A stretch of 13,659 nt of DNA from the NCBI GenBank assembly GCA_042095835.1, contig JBELML010000160.1, forward strand, positions 1-13,659. Reading direction: 5' to 3'. Below the pieces are notes generated by a model. That model saw nothing but the letters and a program-made list of their open reading frames with translations. It did no database searches and was not told the origin of the DNA. Source of the DNA: DATFKA01 sp042095835. Its GTDB lineage: Bacteria; Bacteroidota; Bacteroidia; Chitinophagales; Saprospiraceae. Made by a program: the position numbers and the translations under genes. Below, one piece after another: positions 1 through 6,140 of the stretch (position 1 is its first letter; each line of letters opens with the position of its first letter).

Positions 1-129
1 GTATCGAATGACAAAAATGAAGATGCTAGAGCGGTTTTGAATTGGAGTTTCAGTGGGAATTATAAAAAATTGCAGGGTAATCTTTTGGTGCATTTGCCCT
101 ATAAATTTTCTAGTGGAGTAGGTAGATAG
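1..129 (+). CDS. 3' end of an unidentified protein (partial)
   Basis: Frame 1 is open from the first base to a TAG at 127-129, giving 42 C-terminal residues that end in ...LVHLPYKFSSGVGR. The alternation of aromatic or hydrophobic and polar residues (NWSFSGNYKKLQGNLLVHL) looks like beta strands of a secreted or envelope protein. The fragment is too short to assign to a family. The start lies outside the window. Downstream, 130-229 holds only a weak 6-bp hairpin (164-169 with 175-180) and no clear terminator, so read-through into the hydrolase gene is possible. A chance open stretch of 42 codons cannot be excluded, but the residue composition is protein-like. Confidence 0.5.
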   Translation, partial: VSNDKNEDARAVLNWSFSGNYKKLQGNLLVHLPYKFSSGVGR

Positions 130-229
130 GTCGATTTTCTCATCCTAGTAATAAGAAGTCCTAAATACAAGCGCTGTATTCAATAAATAATAATCTTAAA
201 AGGGCCATTGTGCCTATTAATTTGTCTTT

Positions 230-1480
230 ATGCGAACGAATCACCTGATCATTGTACTATCTACTTTATTACTATTCAATACTTGTCAGCAGAATCAACA
301 TTCATCATCAATAGTCGAAGCGACCGATCCCGTAAAAGAAGCCTTGACGGCTGACCTTCAAGCCATCTATAATGGTGGTTTGATCAACGGTTTTGCTACT
401 ACCATCGTGAGCGAAGAAAAAATTCTCTACGCCAATGGTTTCGGATATGCAGACCTGGCAGCTCAAAAACCTTACTCAAGGAGTACGGTGCAAAACATTG
501 CTTCCATCTCTAAAACATTAATCGGTATTGCGCTAGTTAAAGCTCAAGAAGATGGAAAATTATTGCTCGACGATCCCATCTCTAAATACCTTGATTTTGA
601 GGTGGTCAATCCCAATTATCCAGATCGAGCTATCACGATAAGACAGCTGACTACCCACACTTCTTCGATAACAGATGGCGATATCTATGATGCAAAATCC
701 TATATTCTAGAAGCAGAGGTAGATACCAGCGAAGCGGATATCAAGGTTCGGGATTATTTCAGCCCACCAAGTGATCGCGTAGCAATGGATGTATTCCTCA
801 AAAATTGCCTGGATCAAAAGGGCGCATGGTACACTGGAGAGGTGTATCTAGCAGAAAAAGCACCTGGCGAATATTTTGAATATACCAACATTGGAGCTAC
901 CCTGGCTGCCCATGTCTTGGAAAAAGCTACTGGTGAAAAGTATAGTGACTATACGCGCAAGCACATCTTAGAGCCGCTAGGTATGCAGGCATCTGGCTGG
1001 TCGTATGATGAAATTGATCCTGCTCAGCATACCATTTTATATGCCGATTCCGTGGCGCGTATACCCGCTTACTCCTTAGTGACTTACCCAGATGGTGGTT
1101 TGATCACTTCCATTGATGATTTTGCTAAATATCTACAAGAGCTGATTCGGGGATATGCAGGTAATGGAACACTATTAAGTCCTGAAGCTTATCGCAAGTT
1201 TTATGCCACCCAATTAAGTGATGACAACTTTGAGGATAGGGATGCGGAAAGTGTGTACAACGATGAATACGACTTTGGAGTCTTTATTGGCTTTTCTGCA
1301 AAAGGCTACATTGGGCATACCGGAGGTGACCCAGGAGTCTCTACCTTTATGTTTTTTGATGAGGCTAAAAAAATCGGTAGAATGATGATGATCAATACCG
1401 ATATTTATAATGAAAAAGGGTATCAACAGTTTCTTTCCATCTGGAAAAAACTAGAAGAATACCAAGATCAGCTGAAGTAG
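230..1480 (+). CDS. Serine hydrolase, beta-lactamase (class C / PBP-like) family, exported
   Basis: A 416-residue exported serine hydrolase of the beta-lactamase/penicillin-binding-protein fold (Pfam Beta-lactamase type). The three active-site elements are present and correctly ordered: SxxK at S92-I-S-K95 (nucleophile and general base), YxN at Y218-T-N220, and an H-T-G-G third motif at 363-366, the usual variant in class C-like esterases and DD-peptidases. The N-terminus has a hydrophobic stretch (residues 6-16) followed by Cys19. FNTC is a poor but possible lipobox, so the protein may be a lipoprotein; otherwise it is exported as a soluble protein. The substrate cannot be told from sequence: family members include D-aminopeptidases, esterases and peptidoglycan-tailoring enzymes, and a true beta-lactamase role is not implied. 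The ATG at 230 is chosen because the signal sequence begins there. The next gene follows after 90 bp on the same strand, so co-transcription is possible. Confidence 0.9.
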   Translation: MRTNHLIIVLSTLLLFNTCQQNQHSSSIVEATDPVKEALTADLQAIYNGGLINGFATTIVSEEKILYANGFGYADLAAQKPYSRSTVQNIASISKTLIGIALVKAQEDGKLLLDDPISKYLDFEVVNPNYPDRAITIRQLTTHTSSITDGDIYDAKSYILEAEVDTSEADIKVRDYFSPPSDRVAMDVFLKNCLDQKGAWYTGEVYLAEKAPGEYFEYTNIGATLAAHVLEKATGEKYSDYTRKHILEPLGMQASGWSYDEIDPAQHTILYADSVARIPAYSLVTYPDGGLITSIDDFAKYLQELIRGYAGNGTLLSPEAYRKFYATQLSDDNFEDRDAESVYNDEYDFGVFIGFSAKGYIGHTGGDPGVSTFMFFDEAKKIGRMMMINTDIYNEKGYQQFLSIWKKLEEYQDQLK

Positions 1481-1570
1481 TCTACTTTTAGGAAAAAGAT
1501 GCTGAATCGACGTACTCCAATGCAAGCAATAGCAGCTAATAAGCTATATTAATGGAAAAAATTTACCACC

Positions 1571-2272
1571 ATGCGTAATATCCTTCTTTTGTGTTTTTTA
1601 TTGCTGCCGTTTTTGTCTATCGCTCAGCTCTCAGCTAATGCGCTCATAGATCGCTCTATTCAATACCATGATCCTGGTGGCCATTGGGGAAAGAAAAAGC
1701 TACAATGGACTTTTCATGAGGAGCGACCAGATGGATCGATGCGCGTTTCAGAGATGGAGTGGGCACCAAAGAAAGACCATTTTATATTGCTACAAGAGTC
1801 TGGTGAAAACCAATTGCACCGAGAGCTTAAATCGGGAGATTGTATTTCAAAACTTAATGGAAGCACTGAGATCTCAGAAGAAGAAGCCAAGAAATATAGA
1901 CTCAACTGTGAGCGCAATACCATGTATCGCAACTACTACACCTATCTATGGGGGATGCCCATGAAATTAAAAGATCCGGGTACTATAGTGGACCCAGAGG
2001 TCAAGGAAAAGAATTTTTTCGGTCAACAACTGCTAGAAGTTAAAGTGACCTATGATCCAGCAGTCGGAGGCGATATATGGTATTTCTATTTTGATCCTAC
2101 TACTTATGCTTTATCTGGCTATCGTTTCTACCATGACGAGGCCGTGAATGATGGAGAGTACATTTTATTTGAGGGGGAGCTGGAAAAAAATGGTATGAAA
2201 ATACCTGCAAATCGTAGCTGGTATACGCATAAAGATGCGCGTTTATTGGGTACAGATCGGCTTCAGAAATAG
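1571..2272 (+). CDS. Exported protein, probable DUF6503 family
   Basis: A 233-residue protein with a clear type I signal peptide (residues 1-18, cleavage at A18|Q19, the usual Bacteroidota pattern). The mature part opens with an I-D-R-S-I-Q-Y-H-D-P-G-G-H-W segment (residues 26-39). I recognise this from memory as the start of DUF6503-like proteins, a Bacteroidota family of unknown function that resembles lipoprotein-sorting LolA/LolB-type folds; the assignment needs a profile search. The rest is rich in beta-strand-like, Tyr/Trp-rich sequence and would suit a single antiparallel sheet in the periplasm. No catalytic motif is visible. It lies 90 bp after the serine hydrolase and 117 bp before the porin, all on the plus strand. 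A possible terminator follows its stop, so it may end the upstream transcription unit. Confidence 0.75.
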   Translation: MRNILLLCFLLLPFLSIAQLSANALIDRSIQYHDPGGHWGKKKLQWTFHEERPDGSMRVSEMEWAPKKDHFILLQESGENQLHRELKSGDCISKLNGSTEISEEEAKKYRLNCERNTMYRNYYTYLWGMPMKLKDPGTIVDPEVKEKNFFGQQLLEVKVTYDPAVGGDIWYFYFDPTTYALSGYRFYHDEAVNDGEYILFEGELEKNGMKIPANRSWYTHKDARLLGTDRLQK

Positions 2273-2281
2273 ACCATTTGG

Positions 2282-2305
2282 AAAGGGTATTATTATCACC
2301 CCTTT
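2282..2305 (+). terminator. Possible intrinsic terminator after the DUF6503-like gene
   Basis: Ten bases after the TAG that ends at 2272, AAAGGG (2282-2287) can pair with CCCTTT (2300-2305) across a 12-nt A/T-rich loop; the right arm runs into TTTTG. The stem is short and the T-run is partly inside it, so efficiency is doubtful. Confidence 0.4.
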
Positions 2306-2308
2306 TGC

Positions 2309-2337
2309 TTGACAAAGCTCACTACTTGAAGTAGGAT
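2309..2337 (+). promoter_or_regulatory. Candidate promoter for the porin gene, with a dyad in the spacer
   Basis: TTGACA (2309-2314) is followed after 17 bp by TAGGAT (2332-2337), which runs into TTTG and so also resembles the Bacteroidota -7 element TAnnTTTG with one extra base. The spacer and -10 together hold a 13-bp palindrome, CTACTTGAAGTAG (2322-2334), which could be an operator half-site pair. The distance to the porin ATG (2390) leaves a leader of about 45 nt. The evidence is pattern only. Confidence 0.35.
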
Positions 2338-2389
2338 TTGGGTTTACCTTGACTTCGTGTTGAAAACAAAATAACTAAATGTTTGAACC

Positions 2390-3538
2390 ATGAAGTCACT
2401 ACTCCCAACACTAATCGGATTACTTTTTTTGCCTACTATTATACTGGGGCAGCAAGAGACAAATAAAGTCGATTTGAAAGTTTATGGCTTTGTACGTATG
2501 AATGCTACTTTAGATTTTCAGGAGATGGAGAACAGCGATTTATTCCGTCCGGCTTTGATAAAAATGCCTGGAGAGGCAGACAACTATCCCCACCTATATA
2601 TGAGTGCAAAGCAGTCGAGGTTTGGTATTAAAATGCAAAGAACAATCGATGGTGCGACTCTAAAGACACGAATTGAGGCTGATTTCCATAATAATGCCAA
2701 CCAAACGGGCGGACTTGTCCGTCTGCGACACGCCTATCTCCAATATAAGGGCTTCACGGTGGGACAAGCATGGTCTACCTTTTATGACATTCAAGCTCGA
2801 CCCAAGATTGTAGATTTTGAGGGCGCCAATAGTGCTACTTTGAATCGGGTACCACTCATTCGCTATGATTTACCAATAGCTCAACACACCTTGAGTATTG
2901 CATTAGAGCATCCTACTGAGCAGATTACCGTCAATGACCAGATACAACTGAAGAAACAGCTGGCTCCTGATATCGTCGCAGCAATGAAGTGGAAACTAGA
3001 CGATAAAAAGAGTTTTATCAAGGTAGCCGCTATCGCAAGACAACTGAGATATGAAGTACCCATCGAATCTGAAGAAGCCTTGATGCAGAACGAAACCCTG
3101 CTGGTTGGTGGCCTGATGAGTTCTGGTAGAATCAGTGTGAAACAGAAAGACTTTTTCAAGTATCAGTTGATTGGTGGGAAAGGCTTGGCTAGATATATCA
3201 GAGGTGTACGTGGCTTAGGCTATGATGCCATCTGTATTCCTGGATGTAATGAACTAGATGCCATCGGCATTTATGGTGGTTTTTTGGCCTATGAGAAACG
3301 ATGGGCAAAGCAATGGACTTCTACCTTGGTACTAGGCGGTATAAACGTAGAGCAGATGGAAGGTTTTAGTCCCGAGGACATGGATTATTGCTTATACGGC
3401 TCTGCTAATCTGTTCTATGAAGTAAATACAGCCTTTCAGCTTGGTTTGGAGTATTTGTACGGAGAACGCAGCAATTGGAATGGAATGACGGGTAATGCTA
3501 ATCGCTTGCAGATGGTAGCACAGATGCGTTTTAATTAA
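2390..3538 (+). CDS. DcaP-like outer-membrane porin
   Basis: A 382-residue beta-barrel protein. Residues 1-20 form a signal peptide (cleavage G20|Q21). The mature protein starts with a K-V-Y-G-F-V-R-M-N strand, then S-R-F-G-I-K with a following T-R-I-E-A-D-F strand, then R-L-R-H-A-Y-L-Q-Y and V-G-Q-A-W-S-T-F-Y-D. This series is typical of DcaP-like trimeric porins, which pass small anionic or dicarboxylic solutes across the outer membrane. Alternating strands continue to the end, and the C-terminus (…QMRFN) has the near-terminal aromatic residue expected of barrel proteins. Two cysteines in an I-C-I-P-G-C stretch (about residues 277-281) may form an external loop disulfide. The substrate is unknown. 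Its TAA stop sits inside a TTAA palindrome that also supplies the stop of the converging glycosylase gene (4-bp overlap, 3535-3538), so no terminator separates them. It has its own candidate promoter at 2309-2337. Confidence 0.85.
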   Translation: MKSLLPTLIGLLFLPTIILGQQETNKVDLKVYGFVRMNATLDFQEMENSDLFRPALIKMPGEADNYPHLYMSAKQSRFGIKMQRTIDGATLKTRIEADFHNNANQTGGLVRLRHAYLQYKGFTVGQAWSTFYDIQARPKIVDFEGANSATLNRVPLIRYDLPIAQHTLSIALEHPTEQITVNDQIQLKKQLAPDIVAAMKWKLDDKKSFIKVAAIARQLRYEVPIESEEALMQNETLLVGGLMSSGRISVKQKDFFKYQLIGGKGLARYIRGVRGLGYDAICIPGCNELDAIGIYGGFLAYEKRWAKQWTSTLVLGGINVEQMEGFSPEDMDYCLYGSANLFYEVNTAFQLGLEYLYGERSNWNGMTGNANRLQMVAQMRFN

Positions 3539-4323
3539 GTATACAGAACTTGCCATTCCGGAAAGAAATAGGTGGTACGGCCTCCGATCTTAGCCTGGTC
3601 AATAGCGCTCCCATTGGGTGCTGTTGCATCGGGCTTTCTCCACTGCCATAACCAGTCATCTGGATAGTCTTTGTAGTAGGCATTTTTGTCAATAGCAAAA
3701 CGGATTACCTCCTGCATTTTATCAAATATAGCTGCTCTTTTAGCTAAGGGTATGGCCTGGACTACGGAGCCTGGATGGACTTGGGTCTGGTAGCAAACTT
3801 CATCGGCGTAGAGATTACCAACACCTGCCAAATGTTTTTGATTCAATAAAAACCCTTTGACACTTCCTTTTTTGCCTTCTGTTAATGACAAGAAATAGGC
3901 CTTCTCGATTTCTAAAGCATCAGGGCCTAACTTGATTTCTTTGATGTACTGCTCTCTATCTTCTAAATATAAAATTCTGGCAAACTTACGCGGGCAATCG
4001 AAACCAAGTCGGAATCCATTTTCAAAACAAAAAACAAAACGCTCGTGTTTGGGCCTGTCCAATTCGTCTTCGTAGTATTTGAGATCACCTGTCATCCCAA
4101 AGTGGAGTAGGACATCGTGCTGATTGTCCATCTTGGCGAAAAGATATTTCCCTCTTCGGTAGGAGCTTACAAAGGTGCGGCCTTGCATCAGATTTTCAAA
4201 AGCCTCTCCATTAACATTCCGAATGATCTTTTCGTCATGAACAATAACTTGCTGGATTTTTTGATCCAAAGCACTCTTATCAAAATAGCGCTTGAAAGTA
4301 TTGACCTCAGGTAGTTCGGGCAT
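3535..4323 (-). CDS. Fpg/Nei-family DNA glycosylase with a zincless finger
   Basis: A base-excision repair bifunctional glycosylase/AP lyase of 262 residues. The frame is open upstream, but the ATG at 4323 is the correct start: Pro2 after the initiator Met is the catalytic nucleophile, and an N-terminal extension would abolish it. M-P-E-L-P-E-V gives Pro2, Glu3 and Glu6; the R-R-G-K-Y stretch gives Lys59; the G-V-G-N-L-Y-A-D-E element (Asn170) is the helix-two-turn-helix; M77, R112 and F114 match the void-filling triad. In the C-terminal finger, Arg249 of G-G-R-T-T-Y is kept, but aligned without gaps to E. coli Fpg (from memory) all four zinc cysteines are replaced, by Thr234, Asn237, Phe254 and Trp257. 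This is a 'zincless finger' like those of NEIL1 and mimivirus Nei1. Whether it prefers 8-oxoguanine (Fpg-like) or oxidised pyrimidines (Nei-like) cannot be said. It starts 10 bp after the pterin dehydratase gene, so the two are probably one operon. Confidence 0.92.
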   Translation of the reverse strand: MPELPEVNTFKRYFDKSALDQKIQQVIVHDEKIIRNVNGEAFENLMQGRTFVSSYRRGKYLFAKMDNQHDVLLHFGMTGDLKYYEDELDRPKHERFVFCFENGFRLGFDCPRKFARILYLEDREQYIKEIKLGPDALEIEKAYFLSLTEGKKGSVKGFLLNQKHLAGVGNLYADEVCYQTQVHPGSVVQAIPLAKRAAIFDKMQEVIRFAIDKNAYYKDYPDDWLWQWRKPDATAPNGSAIDQAKIGGRTTYFFPEWQVLYT

Positions 4324-4333
4324 CGCCGCTTGT

Positions 4334-4576
4334 TTACTGATATTTAGAATAGACCGTGTCAATGATTGCCGCCAGTTGACGGTCTTTATCGGTGACGATA
4401 TTGCCAGCATCGTGCGTAGAAAGGGCTATCTCTACTTTATTATATACATTAGACCACTCTGGATGATGCGCCTGTTGCTCAGCGTGGAAAGCCACTTCGG
4501 TCATAAATGCGAAAGCTTGAATAAAATCCTTGAATTCAAAAGAGGCACGTAATTGATTATCGACTTCTTGCCACAT
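4334..4576 (-). CDS. phhB: Pterin-4a-carbinolamine dehydratase (short form)
   Basis: An 80-residue cytosolic enzyme that dehydrates 4a-hydroxytetrahydrobiopterin to the quinonoid dihydropterin, recycling the cofactor of aromatic amino acid hydroxylases. The family signature is plain: F-x-F-x-D-F (13-18), A-E-Q-Q-A-H37-H38-P39-E-W-S-N-V-Y, then L-S-T-H55-D56-A-G and T-D-K-D65. The three His residues are the catalytic set of the family. It is shorter at the N-terminus than the roughly 100-residue human or Pseudomonas proteins; I believe this is usual in Bacteroidota. No hydroxylase gene is in the window, so its partner reaction here is unknown; moonlighting or a molybdopterin-related role has been proposed for such orphans. 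The stop lies 10 bp before the glycosylase start, suggesting co-transcription. The upstream spacer (4577-4865) is repeat-rich and shows no clear promoter. Confidence 0.9.
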   Translation of the reverse strand: MWQEVDNQLRASFEFKDFIQAFAFMTEVAFHAEQQAHHPEWSNVYNKVEIALSTHDAGNIVTDKDRQLAAIIDTVYSKYQ

Positions 4577-4588
4577 GTACTAATGGTA

Positions 4589-4615
4589 TAATGATTCAAT
4601 GATGTAATGATTCAA
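4589..4615. repeat. Direct repeat TAATGATTCAA, two copies
   Basis: An 11-bp repeat at 4589-4599 and 4605-4615 (16-bp period) lies just upstream of the pterin dehydratase start. A second short tandem follows, GAGTTAAT at 4649-4656 and 4658-4665 (9-bp period). Function is unknown. Confidence 0.7.
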
Positions 4616-4625
4616 GGAGTGAAAA

Positions 4626-4646
4626 GTTCAAATCCTACCTGGGCCA
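4626..4646 (+). other. Fragment resembling the 3' end of a tRNA gene
   Basis: The stretch has the anatomy of a tRNA 3' end. G4626 and C4634 close a TTCAAAT T-loop (4627-4633); CCTAC would be the 3' T-stem (4634-4638), CTGGGCC the 3' acceptor strand (4639-4645) and A the discriminator (4646). The bases upstream (GTGAAAA) cannot complete the T-stem, and no D or anticodon arm is present, so this is not a functional tRNA. It may be a remnant or an integrase-type attachment sequence, or a chance match. Confidence 0.35.
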
Positions 4647-4673
4647 ATGAGTTAATCGAGTTAATGTTTCAAA

Positions 4674-4865
4674 GGTCTCATTAACATAATACATCGCACA
4701 TAATATATATCACCTAGCAAAGCATCCCGACATCCACTAGCGTTCCTTCGGGATTAATTCGACCAGATTATATTGCTGCGCACTACAAAGGTCTCATTAA
4801 CATAGCACCTGACACTTGACACCTGATACTTGACACCTAGCAAAGCATCGGGTCTCATTAACATA
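4674..4865. repeat. Cluster of short direct and tandem repeats in the intergenic spacer
   Basis: The spacer between the M42 peptidase and the pterin dehydratase holds three exact copies of GGTCTCATTAACATA (4674-4688, 4790-4804, 4851-4865); the first two share four more upstream bases (CAAA). CACCTAGCAAAGCATC occurs twice (4711-4726, 4834-4849). A 14-bp tandem, TGACACTTGACACC then TGATACTTGACACC (4810-4837), has one mismatch. The last 15-mer ends one base before the stop codon of the peptidase. The spacing is irregular, so this is not a CRISPR. It looks like a nested, locally duplicated dispersed repeat. Confidence 0.85.
4724..4761. repeat. Inverted repeat with a motif shared with the spacer at 9740
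   Basis: ATCCCGA (4724-4730) pairs with TCGGGAT (4748-4754) over a 17-nt loop. The right arm continues as TCGGGATTAATTCG (4748-4761), which recurs with one change as TCGGGATAAATTCG at 9753-9766, also preceded by TCCCGAC (9740-9746). Both copies lie outside genes, which suggests a dispersed element. Confidence 0.6.
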
Positions 4866-5972
4866 TCACATCCAGTCTGCCCAATCGCTTTTGGGGCCAT
4901 CCTTTTTAGAACCATCTACATTATCGAAGCTCCAATTGTAGGTGTCGAGTTCGGTGAGGGTAGCTTTGAGCAAATCGATACAATGGCGGATATCTGATTT
5001 GCTAGCCATCTCAATGGTCTGATGTATATGGCGAAGGGGAATGGACACTGCACCAGCAATTACACCATTTTGTGCAAAACGTTGGATATTTCCGGTATCA
5101 GTACCTCCCTTGGGAAGAATTTCGAGTTGGTAGGGAATTTCGTGTTTGGTTGCGACTTGCTTCATGAAATTGACCATGCGATAGTCGCAAATAACAGAAC
5201 CATCCAGTACTTTGATGGCTGCTCCTTTGCCCATGCGGGTGACCATCTCCTGTGGATTGGCGCCAGGTACATCGAAAGCAATGGTAACATCTAGTCCAAA
5301 ACCAAAGTCTGGATCAATATGGTGTGCAGCAGTAGCAGCGCCTCGTAGCCCCACTTCCTCCTGTACAGAGAATACCGCATAAATATCATAAGGAGGTGTT
5401 TCGCCTTGGAGTTCTTTGAGCATCTCAATTAAGATAAAAACAGATACTCGGTTGTCGATGGACTTGCCATTGACACACAGCCCTGTATCTACTAAGTCAC
5501 CTTTGCGAGTGATCGGATCACCAAGAGAAATATATTTCACAACTTCCTCCTTAGGCATTCCTAGATCAATAAAGTACTCGTTAATAGGCACCGGGCGATT
5601 ACGCTCCTCGGGGGTCATGATGTGGATCGGTTTGCTACCCATCACACCTAATAGGTCCTTTTTACCGTGTACGATTACCCGTTGGGAAGTTAATGTTTTA
5701 GGATCGAAGCCACCTAAAGGTTGAAAACGAATGAAGCCCTCTTCGTCAATATGCGTGGTGATGAAGCCGATCTCATCAAGGTGAGCAGCAACCATTGCCT
5801 TTTTAGGGGTCTTGCCTTTTTTGATGGCTATGACATTACCCATAGGGTCAATTTTGATCTCATCGGCTAGGCCTTTTAGTTCTTTTAAAACTCTTGCCCT
5901 GATTGGCTGTTCGAAGCCCGAAGTTCCTGGGGTTTCGCATAACTCTTTTAGCAACTGAATATTGAGCTCCAT
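4866..5972 (-). CDS. M42-family metallopeptidase (glutamyl/leucyl aminopeptidase-like)
   Basis: A 368-residue cytosolic di-metal aminopeptidase of MEROPS family M42 (FrvX/YsdC/PepA-like). These typically form tetrahedral dodecamers that trim peptides from the N-terminus. Expected metal ligands and catalytic residues are visible: A-A-H64-L-D66-E-I-G-F, S-I-D173-N-R, the S-V-Q-E205-E206-V-G-L-R-G catalytic motif, L-D228-V-T with F-D-V-P-G, and R-H-I-H317 near the C-terminus. The start M-E-L-N leads straight into the family N-terminus (L-L-K-E-L-C-E-T-P-G-T-S-G-F-E), so it is probably right. The last 20 or so residues (after about 348, Asp/Lys/Trp-rich) look like a lineage-specific tail. It is divergent from the flippase gene; the 168 bp between the two chosen starts show no convincing promoter. 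Peptide specificity is not predictable. Confidence 0.94.
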   Translation of the reverse strand: MELNIQLLKELCETPGTSGFEQPIRARVLKELKGLADEIKIDPMGNVIAIKKGKTPKKAMVAAHLDEIGFITTHIDEEGFIRFQPLGGFDPKTLTSQRVIVHGKKDLLGVMGSKPIHIMTPEERNRPVPINEYFIDLGMPKEEVVKYISLGDPITRKGDLVDTGLCVNGKSIDNRVSVFILIEMLKELQGETPPYDIYAVFSVQEEVGLRGAATAAHHIDPDFGFGLDVTIAFDVPGANPQEMVTRMGKGAAIKVLDGSVICDYRMVNFMKQVATKHEIPYQLEILPKGGTDTGNIQRFAQNGVIAGAVSIPLRHIHQTIEMASKSDIRHCIDLLKATLTELDTYNWSFDNVDGSKKDGPKSDWADWM

Positions 5973-6140
5973 CTTCGTTTATATTTTGTCTCTAGGATTT
6001 GAAAATCTGAAATTTCTAATTTGGGGGGCAAAGATCAGGTATTTTTCAGTAAAAAAGTAAATAATCTTTTAAGTCCAGACTAAATAACTTGCTTTTATGT
6101 TTAGAAATTGCAGACTTTTGATACATCTGATCGAAATTAT

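Noticed and set aside
164..180. Hairpin AATACA-AGCGC-TGTATT as a terminator of the first partial gene
   Set aside because: The stem is six A/T-rich pairs with no T-run, so it gives too little evidence.
217..224. TTAATTTG as a -7 promoter element for the serine hydrolase
   Set aside because: It differs from TAnnTTTG at an invariant position and would place the transcription start on the ATG, leaving no leader.
4324..4410. An N-terminal extension of 29 residues on the glycosylase
   Set aside because: It overlaps the 3' end of the pterin dehydratase gene and would bury the catalytic Pro2; the ATG at 4323 starts exactly at MPELPEV.
4674..4865. CRISPR-like array
   Set aside because: The three 15-bp copies are short, unevenly spaced (101 and 46 bp between copies), not palindromic, and the intervening DNA contains other repeats; no cas gene is present.
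6108..6140. A TTG start for the flippase
   Set aside because: The 11 extra residues are polar and not family-like, and no ribosome-binding site supports them; the ATG at 6141 fits the conserved N-terminus.
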